From an uncultured Geobacteraceae bacterium (GTDB lineage: Bacteria; Desulfobacterota; Desulfuromonadia; Geobacterales; Pseudopelobacteraceae), in contig CAJBRY010000134.1 of the NCBI GenBank assembly GCA_903958085.1, positions 1 through 32,683 of the forward strand: a DNA stretch of 32,683 bases, read 5' to 3'. Position numbers and translations under genes: made by a program. The notes below the pieces were generated by a model. That model was not told where the DNA came from and made no database searches. It saw only the letters and a program-made list of their open reading frames with translations. Below, piece after piece: positions 17,518-26,495 of the stretch. Each line of letters starts with the position of its first letter. Within the stretch, counting starts at the first letter, position 1.

Positions 17518-18702
17518 TCATTCCCCAGCTGCCTTCAGGTTGTAGACCGGCTTCAACTTGTCAGTAACTGTGACCGTCTCCAATAGGTACTTTTCAATTT
17601 CAGCCGGGTCTTTGTAGGCGAACTTGCTTTCGTCAAAAGTCTCACGGTTGATAGAGGTGGAGAAAATCCCCTGCATGGACTTACTAAAATCAGCCAAGCT
17701 GTACTCGCCCTTATCCAATTTACGAAACATCTCCTTACGGCTGCTCTTTCGTCCTGCCCCGTGAGGAGCGGACTTGTTGTAGCTGTTATTGCCCTTGCCA
17801 ATGCCGATAATGATGCCGTCAGACATATTGAAAGGAATAATCACCTGTTCTCCTTCATGTGCAGAGATGGCACCCTTGCGGATAACTTGATCTTTTTTAG
17901 CGATATAGTTGTGTACGCTTTCAATGACCTGGCTTTCGTCGAACCGAAGCCCGAAAAACTCCAGAATGGTTGCCAGCATGAAGCGCCGGTTGTAGCGGGC
18001 ATAAGCCTGAGCAATAGTTGCCCAGTGCATATAGCGTTCACCACCGGCCGCGAGTGGAAGGTATTCCATCCCTTTTGGTACGCTCATTCCCATTTGTTTT
18101 GTTATGCTTGCGGCCATTTCCTGAAAATGTTCCGCTATCCGCTTACCCAGATTGCGAGAACCTGAATGAACAATCAGACGGTAACTAGCATCATTTTCAG
18201 ACTGACCTATCTCAATGAAATGATTGCCACCACCGAGAGTTCCAAGCTGCATAAGAGGGGGAAGGTGTCTACCAATCTTTTCGCCCTTATAAAAGTCATC
18301 TTCAGTATGTTCGCAGAGTGAATTTGCCGCCTTGCGTAGTGTATCGGGAACCGGCACCTTGTCAAAGAAGCTTGACTCTTCCCTCTGATTCATGCCGAGC
18401 GGAATTCGCTCACGGATGAACTGATCCAACCCCTGGAAATCTATTTTCTGTATTCCGGAAAGTGGGACGGATGCCACACCACAACCAATATCAACACCGA
18501 CAATATTCGGAATGACCGCCTGACGGAATTTGCCGGTAAATCCGATGACACAGCCAGCTCCAGCGTGGGCGTCGGGCATGATGGATATAAGGCCGTGCAA
18601 CGCATGGTGGTGGGCAATCAGCTTTACCTGTTCGGTGGCAATTGGGTCCAGACTGTCAGCGTGTATCTGAACCGGGCATTCATTTTTCTGTACGTTGAAC
18701 AT
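17518..18702 (-). CDS. rtcB: RNA-splicing ligase RtcB family protein
   Basis: MPDAHAGAGCVIGFTG, VGVDIGCGVASV, LGTLGGGNHFIEI, HSGSRNLGKRIAEHF, PHGAGRKSSRKEM: diagnostic RtcB motifs. Confidence 0.95.
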   Translation of the reverse strand: MFNVQKNECPVQIHADSLDPIATEQVKLIAHHHALHGLISIMPDAHAGAGCVIGFTGKFRQAVIPNIVGVDIGCGVASVPLSGIQKIDFQGLDQFIRERIPLGMNQREESSFFDKVPVPDTLRKAANSLCEHTEDDFYKGEKIGRHLPPLMQLGTLGGGNHFIEIGQSENDASYRLIVHSGSRNLGKRIAEHFQEMAASITKQMGMSVPKGMEYLPLAAGGERYMHWATIAQAYARYNRRFMLATILEFFGLRFDESQVIESVHNYIAKKDQVIRKGAISAHEGEQVIIPFNMSDGIIIGIGKGNNSYNKSAPHGAGRKSSRKEMFRKLDKGEYSLADFSKSMQGIFSTSINRETFDESKFAYKDPAEIEKYLLETVTVTDKLKPVYNLKAAGE

Positions 18703-18869
18703 AAGAGATTCCCGTCTATTACTTCAAAATGACTATCCCTGCCCGTCCCAATCAATCAAGCCTCTTGCAATGAGTGAGCAGATGTGGCCCGCGATACTTT
18801 CCCGCTTCTCTCTCTGGCTTTCTTACAACTCCGTAACCGAGTACTTTACCTCTGCAACATCTGAAATGA

Positions 18870-19883
18870 CTACTGTTTATGTTTGAATTTGTAAGCCCGT
18901 TTGATCAGGACATTGACCAGGGCTGAGTTAAAGATTTTCTTTCGGTCGAGGTCAGGTGATACCATCTTGTCAAATTCCAGCTGAGCCTCTTCGATTTTGT
19001 CATGCAGCAAGTCAAAGATATTGTCCTCGTTGATCCCCTGATCGACCAACTCCGGAAAATACTGCCCGATATCGTCCATCATCACCCGTGCAAGACGGCT
19101 TGCTTTGGATTCGTCTGTTATGAGATTCATGATCATATCCTCCTTGATAGTCGGCACGGTTTCCGGTGCCAGAGCAAAGCTCACATTATTCTTACATACA
19201 GAGAGCACGGCTTCTTCATCGATCCACTTTTGGAAGATCAACTCCATAGCGTCCAGATTAAGTGCCACCAGGTACCCAAAGTCCGGCGGCTGGTTGATGA
19301 ATGCGCCGTTATCGATCTGAATATGCGGCTGATCCAATGACTCCTTGATGTAACCGGCATTCTTTATCCGGTGGCCGCTAACGATTATTCTCCCAGGTAT
19401 TTCGTTGTTACTGATGAAACCGCCATCGCCCCAGAGCATTGTTTCCGGAGTGGTTTCAGTCACTGGGTTGTCCTTGTTCATATCAAGCCCGGCATGAACG
19501 AAGATGAATCTGCCATCTTCAAGTATATATGGCAGTCCGATGAGGAATTCCTTGTAACGATCCGGCAGTTCAGCGGGTGTTTCGATCCCGAAGCTCCGTA
19601 ACGTGACGGCCCCATAATCCTTAACGTATCCTGGAAAAGGCTTTTCACGAATATCAAAATGACTGATAAGCATGTCTTCGTGGTTACCGCGTAAAGGACG
19701 TATATCGAAACCGACATCAATCAATTTAAGAATGATATCCAAGACCCCCTTGCTGTTCGGACCTCGATCCACATAATCACCCAGAAGGTAGATCCGGTCA
19801 TCACGCTTCATATCGAGACGTTCCAGTAATGCACGAAACGTCTTTGCTCCGCCGTGTATATCACCTATGGCATACCTGCTCAT
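18870..19883 (-). CDS. PPP-family metallophosphatase (serine/threonine phosphatase-like)
   Basis: MSRYAIGDIHGGAKTF, LLGDYVDRGPNSKG, LRGNHEDML, FVHAGLDM, VSGHRI: GDxHG, GDxxDRG and GNHE motifs. Confidence 0.92.
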   Translation of the reverse strand: MSRYAIGDIHGGAKTFRALLERLDMKRDDRIYLLGDYVDRGPNSKGVLDIILKLIDVGFDIRPLRGNHEDMLISHFDIREKPFPGYVKDYGAVTLRSFGIETPAELPDRYKEFLIGLPYILEDGRFIFVHAGLDMNKDNPVTETTPETMLWGDGGFISNNEIPGRIIVSGHRIKNAGYIKESLDQPHIQIDNGAFINQPPDFGYLVALNLDAMELIFQKWIDEEAVLSVCKNNVSFALAPETVPTIKEDMIMNLITDESKASRLARVMMDDIGQYFPELVDQGINEDNIFDLLHDKIEEAQLEFDKMVSPDLDRKKIFNSALVNVLIKRAYKFKHKQ

Positions 19884-19904
19884 TCAAATCCTCCTGCGGG
19901 GCAA

Positions 19905-20642
19905 TTAAATCCTGTAGTCCGGCTTGGCAATTACCAGATCCGCCTTTGAAATTCCAGCCGGTTGTGATGGAAGATGCGTAATCTCTGTAATGCCTGCATC
20001 TCTCAATACTGTCCAGGTGAAGTCCTTCTCGATGATGGTTCGTTTTGTAGCAATCACCTTGTCACCCACGACCATAAATCCGAAACTCAGCGAACCGAGC
20101 TGCATTCTAGGGCGGGGCTCCATGCCGATTACCGGATATAGAGTGATGTTCGACTCCTTGGAGGCTGTTTGCAGGGCTTTGACAAATGCCACCAGCATTG
20201 CTGTGGCACCTTTTCCGAACTGATAGTCGTAAACTCCTGTATATGAAGAAATGTCTTCCTTTGTCTCCTTACCGCCAGGCTTCGGGAATATGAATAATGA
20301 AATGCCGACTTCAAAGCGATCACCCTTATCCCGCAGATAGGGAAACGGTATAAGCAGCCCATCGAAAGAGTTCTTGAGATAGTGGGGTATCGCAATACTG
20401 GTGAGGATTATGTTTACCTCCATCGCCGCATTAACCTGATCACGGTTGCAATCTGGCGGCTGCAGCTTGATGCCCATGACCTCGACTTCGTCGCACTGCA
20501 TTACCAGGCCATATTCAAGCGAATTGTTCTCGGATTTCAGTCCGACGATTCCATACGGCATCAGATCCCGTATTTCCTGAAACAGTTCACTTTCTACGGG
20601 AACAAGATGAACATCACCTTTCGGTGTAGTTATGATTTGCAT
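19905..20642 (-). CDS. Conserved hypothetical protein, RtcB-locus associated
   Basis: 245-aa ORF, ATG start, spacing consistent with the RtcB-phosphatase operon; no family recognised. Confidence 0.7.
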   Translation of the reverse strand: MQIITTPKGDVHLVPVESELFQEIRDLMPYGIVGLKSENNSLEYGLVMQCDEVEVMGIKLQPPDCNRDQVNAAMEVNIILTSIAIPHYLKNSFDGLLIPFPYLRDKGDRFEVGISLFIFPKPGGKETKEDISSYTGVYDYQFGKGATAMLVAFVKALQTASKESNITLYPVIGMEPRPRMQLGSLSFGFMVVGDKVIATKRTIIEKDFTWTVLRDAGITEITHLPSQPAGISKADLVIAKPDYRI

Positions 20643-20656
20643 AAACCCTCCCTAAA

Positions 20657-21031
20657 TCAGCAGATAGCTCCAGTGTCAGTAGCAGTAATTTTACCGTCCT
20701 TGCATTTTGGACAACGTTTCCCGACAGATTCCTTAATTGACTTTACCTTCTCGCTTCCGCATTTTTCACAGACTCTAGTATCTCGTTCGAGATCAAGCGA
20801 AAACTGGTGAAGACAATCGGAACAATAGCAATTGCTCAGGAAGCCAGTACGGTTCATACATTCTTCATGGGTGGCATCTTGCCCAATAACACTATAGACT
20901 GTGTACATTTCTCCAGGATGTGAACAAATAATTCGTTTGCCGTCATCGTCAGTGACATACATGATTCCACCCCATCCACCGGGAAGTCTGAAATCACATT
21001 TGTTGCATCCAAATTGATAAATCTTCGGCAC
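20657..21031 (-). CDS. Small multi-zinc-ribbon protein
   Basis: Repeated Cys pairs: CNKC, CYCSDC, CEKC, CPKC in 124 aa; first gene of the minus-strand operon, divergent from the WYL regulator. Confidence 0.75.
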   Translation of the reverse strand: MPKIYQFGCNKCDFRLPGGWGGIMYVTDDDGKRIICSHPGEMYTVYSVIGQDATHEECMNRTGFLSNCYCSDCLHQFSLDLERDTRVCEKCGSEKVKSIKESVGKRCPKCKDGKITATDTGAIC

Positions 21032-21053
21032 TACACATCTCCTGAATCTATAT

Positions 21054-21099
21054 TGGCATCCTGTGGTGCCAGAATACCAAGCTACCTACCCCAAGTAGC
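21054..21099. promoter_or_regulatory. Divergent intergenic region with two short inverted repeats (TGGCA-N8-TGCCA and GCTAC-N9-GTAGC)
   Basis: Direct reading at 21054-21071 and 21081-21099, between the divergent zinc-ribbon and WYL genes; candidate operators. Confidence 0.4.
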
Positions 21100-21171
21100 G
21101 TCATATGTTCTGTTTTTTTCTGATAAAAAATCTGTTAGGGTGTTTTTTATATCATCACAGCGGGGTGCACC

Positions 21172-22137
21172 ATGGCAGATCAACTATTTTTCGAGCGTTT
21201 TATCTGGTTTGATGCGCAGGTCAGAAAGGGCAGGCACCCAAGTGCTGCAAAGTTGGCAGAGCAGTTTGAGATATCCGGCAAGACGGCGCAACGCAGCATC
21301 GAATATTTTAGAGACCGTCTTAACGCCCCACTCGAATATGATTCATCTCTAAAGGGCTATTATTACGTTGATAATAGCTTTGAACTGCCTCTGATGAAGC
21401 TGTCTGAAGGGGAGCTGATGTCACTTCTGATTTCCCGCAAGTTATTGAGCGAAGCCTCGACAGGGAGACTGGGAGAAGAACTCGCCGCTGTAGCAAAGAA
21501 GCTTGGTGGTCTGCTCTCAGCGCACATGCCGGGCTCTGTTGATCCGGAGCAGGCGTTCTCATTCCGCTGGAATCAGTTTCATCCCAGTGACAGCATTAAT
21601 TTTAAGCAGGTATCAACCGCCCTCCTGAATAGTCGATGCCTTTCGATCTGCTATTATTCTCCCAACAGTTCAGAGTGCACTATGCGGACAATCGAGCCGC
21701 AGCATATGGTTAATTATATGGGGACATGGCATGTAATCGCCTGGTGCAGGATGAGAGGTGAATGGAGAGATTTTCTGCTGTCTAGGATGTCGATGGTGAT
21801 TGTGGATGATGAGCTATTCGTTCAGCATCCACAGCAGGAATGGAAACCGCATCTGACGGAGACATTCGGTATATTTCAGAATGCGGAATATTTTGATGTT
21901 ACTCTAAGATTTTCACCAGAGCGTGCAAAATGGGTGCGTGGGGAATTGTGGCATCCCGAACAGAAGGAAGAAATTCTGGATGACGGTTACTATCAATTGA
22001 CAGTGCCGGTGTCTCATCATGCGGAGATAATGATGCAGGTGCTAGGGCATGGATCTCATGTGACTGTTGTCGAACCTGAATGGCTCAGGAAAATGGTTGC
22101 CGATGAGGTCGGGAAAATGGCGAATTCATACAACTGA
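21172..22137 (+). CDS. WYL-domain HTH transcriptional regulator
   Basis: N-terminal HTH (RKGRHPSAAKLAEQFEISGKTAQRSIEYFRDRLNAPLEYDSSLKGYYY), central WYL-like MVNYMGTWHVIAWCRMRGEWRDFLLSRM, C-terminal WCX-like domain. Confidence 0.9.
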   Translation: MADQLFFERFIWFDAQVRKGRHPSAAKLAEQFEISGKTAQRSIEYFRDRLNAPLEYDSSLKGYYYVDNSFELPLMKLSEGELMSLLISRKLLSEASTGRLGEELAAVAKKLGGLLSAHMPGSVDPEQAFSFRWNQFHPSDSINFKQVSTALLNSRCLSICYYSPNSSECTMRTIEPQHMVNYMGTWHVIAWCRMRGEWRDFLLSRMSMVIVDDELFVQHPQQEWKPHLTETFGIFQNAEYFDVTLRFSPERAKWVRGELWHPEQKEEILDDGYYQLTVPVSHHAEIMMQVLGHGSHVTVVEPEWLRKMVADEVGKMANSYN

Positions 22138-22260
22138 AAAACTGCTAGACAATTCTGGACTGATTAAGGTTTTCAGTATCATTTAGGAAGTTGCACATAA
22201 AATGATTTTTTCGGTATTTAAGAATATTTTTTGGGGCATTTTTAGGGGCATGTACAATTT

Positions 22261-22276
22261 ATAAATAATTATTTAT
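22261..22276. repeat. Perfect 16-bp AT palindrome ATAAATAATTATTTAT
   Basis: Direct reading; self-reverse-complementary; in the non-coding stretch between the WYL gene and the chemoreceptor. Confidence 0.6.
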
Positions 22277-22304
22277 GCCAATATTTTATACGGTTATACA
22301 ATCA

Positions 22305-22332
22305 GTTCAACTCCGGCTCCGGCCGGCTACCA
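22305..22332 (+). other. tRNA-3'-end-like sequence (possible att-site remnant)
   Basis: GTTCAACTCCGGCTCCGGCCGGCTACCA resembles a T-loop/acceptor 3' end as in tRNA-Phe (remembered pattern ...GTTCAACTCCGCCTCCGGCCACCA); no upstream tRNA body and no matching T-stem. Confidence 0.35.
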
Positions 22333-22507
22333 GATTTCTGATCAGGTATGACATTTTTTCAAGGGGAAAGGCAAGGAGATTTGGTGTGTTTTGATTTTAG
22401 AAAAAATTCGCTACCATTTATCTAAGTTTGCATAGATATAATCTTGTGGTAGTGTCTCTATCGAACTTCAACAAAGAAAATTATAGAATCCATTCCGGAG
22501 GTGCTTA

Positions 22508-24541
22508 ATGTTTAAAAATTTAGGAATTGGTGTAAAAATTCTGAGCTCAATTCTAGTGGTCACATTCTTTTCCGTAGTTATGGCGATTGTGTCGTTAGGC
22601 AAGCTTGCTACTGTCTCTAATGTTACCGACGATATTGGTATGAACGGTATGCCGCATATGCGTGACCTGTCCATGTTACGTAACAGGGTTGATACTTATC
22701 GCCGATCTGAGCTGCAGTTTTATCTGAAAAACTCAGAGGCTGATTTCAAAAAATACGCTGACCGCATGGTTAAAATGAAGGAAGAAATAAAAGAGGCAAA
22801 GAATGCTTTTGCTAAGCGAAATCCCACGACTGATGAAACAAAGCTTATGGCATCTTTTGACGGGGCATGGCTTGAATATACAGATACAGCTCAGAAAGTT
22901 TTTTCTCTAATTCAGGAAGGAAAAGCTGATGATGCACAGAATGTTACTAGAAATGAAGGGAAGAAAGTCTACGATAAGGCCAATCAGTTTTTGATAGATC
23001 TTCAGGATTACAATCAAAAAGAAGCTGATACCGGGATGGCTAAAGCGCATGAGGCGACATCAACGGCACGTGTCTGGGTAATATCGCTTCTGCTGATGGG
23101 TCTCCTTATTGGTGCTGTTTTAGGAGTGCTTACCTCAAGAGCAATTGCCTTACCAATCAGAAAGCTTGGAGCAGATGCCGAAGAGGTTGCCACAGGCAAT
23201 TTGGAAGTAACGGTCGATGTGAGAAGAAATGATGAAGTTGGCCTGCTCGCTCAATCATTTGAAAGAATGATCAATAATCTGCGTGAAATGATAGGTACTC
23301 TATCAGATTCATCCAAGCAGATTTCCGATGCATCAGTTGATATGCAGACAAACGCAGGATCAATGGCTAATGGTGCAGAAGTTGTTGCTGGCCAAGCAAT
23401 TACAGTGGCAACTGCAAGCGAAGAAATGTCTGCAACGTCCGGAGATATTGCCCAAAACTGCATGATGGCAGCCGAAAGTGCTTCTCGTGCGAACTCTGCC
23501 GCCTTTCATGGTGCCGAAGTAGTAGAAAAGTCCATTCAGGTAATGCATCGAATAGCTGAGCGGGTGCAGTCGTCGGCAGCAACTGTAGAATCTCTTGGAA
23601 ATCGCTCGGATGAAATCGGTGCAATTGTAGGAACCATTGAAGACATTGCTGATCAAACAAACCTTCTCGCACTTAATGCCGCAATCGAGGCGGCTAGAGC
23701 CGGTGAGCAGGGACGAGGATTTGCTGTAGTTGCTGACGAAGTCAGGGCACTTGCTGAGCGTACCACCAAGGCAACCAAGGAAATTAGTAACATGATCAAA
23801 ACCATTCAGCAGGAAACAAAGAGTGCCGTTATTGCGATGGAAGAGGGGGTTTCTGAAGTTGAACAAGGCACTCAAGAAGCCGCACGTTCAGAACAGGCTC
23901 TTAAGAATATTCAAGAAGAAATTAACGCCTTAAACCTTCAGGTACAGCAGATAGCGACTGCAGCGGAAGAGCAGACCGCAACAACAAGCGAAATCAGTAG
24001 CAATATTCATCAGATCACCGATGTTGCTCAAAACAGTGTTGAAGGGTCTCGAGTAACTTCAAAAGCGGCTCAGCATCTTTCCCGTCTTGCGGATGAACTT
24101 CATAAAGTGGTTGGACAATTCAAGCTTTCAGACAGTGGCAAGCTGATTGAATGGAGTCGCAGCTATAGTGTGGGAGTCACCCAGATGGACAATGAACACA
24201 AGCGGTTGATCGAAATTATAAACAATCTCTACGCTGCCATGAGAGCGGGACGGAGTGCCGATGCTGTCGGTTCGGTTTTAGATGAACTGATTGAATACAC
24301 GAAAACTCATTTTGCCCACGAAGAGAAGCTTATGCAGCAAACTAACTATCAAGACTACGATGTCCAAAAACGTTGTCATGTTGAATTGGTAAATCAGGTG
24401 CTTGAAATCCAGAAGAAGTTCCGTGATGGAACTGCGCTTGGGCAGGAAGTAATGACTTTTCTCAAAAACTGGCTGATAAATCATATCCAAGGACTGGATA
24501 AAAAGTACGGTCCGGTTATGAATAAAAAAGGGATAAAATAA
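22508..24541 (+). CDS. Methyl-accepting chemotaxis protein with C-terminal bacteriohemerythrin domain
   Basis: TM-sensor-TM, HAMP ([21 protein letters not shown]), MCP hairpin ([43 protein letters not shown]), C-terminal hemerythrin [16 protein letters not shown]...HFAHEEKLM...HVELV...[18 protein letters not shown] upstream. Confidence 0.95.
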   Translation: MFKNLGIGVKILSSILVVTFFSVVMAIVSLGKLATVSNVTDDIGMNGMPHMRDLSMLRNRVDTYRRSELQFYLKNSEADFKKYADRMVKMKEEIKEAKNAFAKRNPTTDETKLMASFDGAWLEYTDTAQKVFSLIQEGKADDAQNVTRNEGKKVYDKANQFLIDLQDYNQKEADTGMAKAHEATSTARVWVISLLLMGLLIGAVLGVLTSRAIALPIRKLGADAEEVATGNLEVTVDVRRNDEVGLLAQSFERMINNLREMIGTLSDSSKQISDASVDMQTNAGSMANGAEVVAGQAITVATASEEMSATSGDIAQNCMMAAESASRANSAAFHGAEVVEKSIQVMHRIAERVQSSAATVESLGNRSDEIGAIVGTIEDIADQTNLLALNAAIEAARAGEQGRGFAVVADEVRALAERTTKATKEISNMIKTIQQETKSAVIAMEEGVSEVEQGTQEAARSEQALKNIQEEINALNLQVQQIATAAEEQTATTSEISSNIHQITDVAQNSVEGSRVTSKAAQHLSRLADELHKVVGQFKLSDSGKLIEWSRSYSVGVTQMDNEHKRLIEIINNLYAAMRAGRSADAVGSVLDELIEYTKTHFAHEEKLMQQTNYQDYDVQKRCHVELVNQVLEIQKKFRDGTALGQEVMTFLKNWLINHIQGLDKKYGPVMNKKGIK

Positions 24542-24601
24542 ATTGAAATATCAACTATAATGACAATATTTCAGAACTAGATACTACTCCAAATTACAAT
24601 A

Positions 24602-24638
24602 CAAAGGCACTTTGGTCTAATCGTTCAGAGTGCCTTTG
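24602..24638 (+). terminator. Hairpin CAAAGGCACT ... AGTGCCTTTG downstream of the chemoreceptor, possible terminator
   Basis: 10-bp perfect inverted repeat with 17-nt loop; no long U-tract follows. Confidence 0.5.
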
Positions 24639-24896
24639 CAAATTTGAATATTTCAATCGATATTTATGAAGGCATTACAGATGACGGGGGCGTGTGTGCA
24701 AATCCCCCCAATGGGGGTAGGTGGAAAAATATTTGATGGGGAAGGGGCGTAGTCTGTAGCTCTATCATTTTGCGTAATTGTCGGGCTGAAATCGATTTAC
24801 ATTTGGTACGGATATTTATGGTTCTCTATTGATTTATGAAGAGGAATAAGGGGTTTTGATATATTGCTGCATAGTTGCAAAAATGGTTATAAACGC

Positions 24897-24938
24897 TTGA
24901 CATAATTAGTTACATTGTTTATCTATATAAATAATAGA
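24897..24938 (+). promoter_or_regulatory. Sigma70-like promoter (TTGACA, 17 bp, TATCTA) with overlapping inverted repeat TCTAT-N7-ATAGA
   Basis: Direct reading; TTGACA 24897-24902, TATCTA 24920-24925, inverted repeat 24922-24938, immediately before the ATG at 24940. Confidence 0.5.
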
Positions 24939-24939
24939 C

Positions 24940-25401
24940 ATGATAACAAAGAAAACTAAATACGCCTTTAAGGCGCTTATACATCTTGCAAAGACGCCGA
25001 TTGGACAACAAGTCCTAATCGCAGATCTTGCTAGAGATGGGAATATTCCAAAAAAATTTCTGGAGTTTATTTTACTTTCTTTGCGGAAGGGTGGTTTACT
25101 GCTCAGTAAAGTCGGCAGAGGTGGCGGTTACTATCTGGCTCATCACCCTAGCAAGATAACAATTGGTTCGATTGTGCGCATACTTGAAGGTGATATTGCT
25201 CCGGTTCAGTGTCTCAGCACAACCAACTATGCCCGTTGTGAAGAGTGTAATGATGAAAAGACCTGCGGAATTAGACTGACAATGGCGGATGTAAATGTAG
25301 TTCTTTCAGAAGTTATGGATAGTTTAACACTGGCAGATATGGTCGATCGTAGCGAAGCGGAACAGAATAGATTAAGCAAAGTGGTCGATTTCAGTATCTA
25401 A
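24940..25401 (+). CDS. Rrf2-family transcriptional regulator
   Basis: MITKKTKYAFKALIHLAKT...IADLARDGNIPKKFLEFILLSLRKGGLLLSKVGRGGGYYLAHHPSKITIGSIVRILEGDIAPVQCLS with clustered Cys (CLSTTNYARCEECNDEKTC). Confidence 0.93.
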   Translation: MITKKTKYAFKALIHLAKTPIGQQVLIADLARDGNIPKKFLEFILLSLRKGGLLLSKVGRGGGYYLAHHPSKITIGSIVRILEGDIAPVQCLSTTNYARCEECNDEKTCGIRLTMADVNVVLSEVMDSLTLADMVDRSEAEQNRLSKVVDFSI

Positions 25402-25458
25402 TTTTTTTAGCATATATGTCTATAAAATCTATAGTCATAAAAATGAAAGGAGAAAGTC

Positions 25459-26412
25459 ATGAGTAAAATCTATGCAGACAACTCGCAGTCTATTGGCAAT
25501 ACCCCCCTGGTGAAACTTAACCACATCGTAGGCAATTCAAAAGCGACGATTCTTGCCAAAGTAGAGGGGCGCAACCCTGCCTACTCGGTAAAATGCCGTA
25601 TTGGTGCAAATCTCATTTGGGATGCTGAGAAGCGCGGCGTTTTGAAACCTGGTGTGGAAATCATTGAACCGACCTCCGGGAACACCGGAATTGCCTTGGC
25701 GTATGTAGCAGCCGCTCGAGGCTACAAACTGACATTAACGATGCCGGAAACCATGAGCATTGAGCGTCGGCGTGTTCTCGCGGCACTTGGAGCGAATCTG
25801 ATTCTGACACCGGGTGCCGAGGGGATGAAGGGGGCTATCAACAGAGCTGAAGAGATGGCAGCTGCTGAGCCGGAGAAGTACTTTCTGCCACAGCAATTCA
25901 AGAACCAGGCAAATCCCCAGATTCATGAGAAGACAACCGGTCCAGAAATATGGAGTGACACAGATGGTGGTGTAGACGTTATTGTAGCGGGAGTCGGCAC
26001 TGGCGGTACATTTTCGGGTGTTTCGCAATACATAAAAAACAGTAAGGGTAAGAAAATTATATCTGTTGCAGTAGAGCCTAAGGAAAGCCCGGTCATTACC
26101 CAGCATCTCGCAGGGCAGGAAATAAAGCCTGCACCGCACAAAATTCAGGGGATTGGAGCCGGTTTTATTCCGGACACTCTTGACCTTTCCGTAGTAGACC
26201 GGGTTGAGCAGGTAACCAGTGAGGAGGCGATTGATTTTGCCAAGCGACTGGCTAAAGAGGAAGGTCTGTTGGTTGGAATATCCAGTGGAGCTGCAGTTGC
26301 AGCGGCAGTACGCCTGGCACAACTGGACGAGTTTGCCGGTAAGACTATCGTGGTGATACTGCCGGACGGCGCCGAACGCTACCTTTCGACTGCGCTGTTT
26401 GAAGGAATTTAG
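25459..26412 (+). CDS. cysK: Cysteine synthase (O-acetylserine sulfhydrylase), PLP dependent
   Basis: [76 protein letters not shown]. Confidence 0.95.
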   Translation: MSKIYADNSQSIGNTPLVKLNHIVGNSKATILAKVEGRNPAYSVKCRIGANLIWDAEKRGVLKPGVEIIEPTSGNTGIALAYVAAARGYKLTLTMPETMSIERRRVLAALGANLILTPGAEGMKGAINRAEEMAAAEPEKYFLPQQFKNQANPQIHEKTTGPEIWSDTDGGVDVIVAGVGTGGTFSGVSQYIKNSKGKKIISVAVEPKESPVITQHLAGQEIKPAPHKIQGIGAGFIPDTLDLSVVDRVEQVTSEEAIDFAKRLAKEEGLLVGISSGAAVAAAVRLAQLDEFAGKTIVVILPDGAERYLSTALFEGI

Positions 26413-26495
26413 TGATGTTAGCGATTTACCGGAACTCTGGAATCGTCATCTTGAAATAGCTGTTAAAGATGTTCAGAAGTCAATCAGGTTTTGAT

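Noticed and set aside
23360-23875. 171-aa minus-strand ORF
   Set aside because: Antisense shadow of the MCP signalling domain.
25735-26322. 195-aa minus-strand ORF
   Set aside because: Antisense shadow of cysteine synthase.
26413-26495. In-frame peptide DVSDLPELWNRHLEIAVKDVQKSIRF after cysK
   Set aside because: Short, no start or family match; could be a chance frame next to the LysR 3' end.
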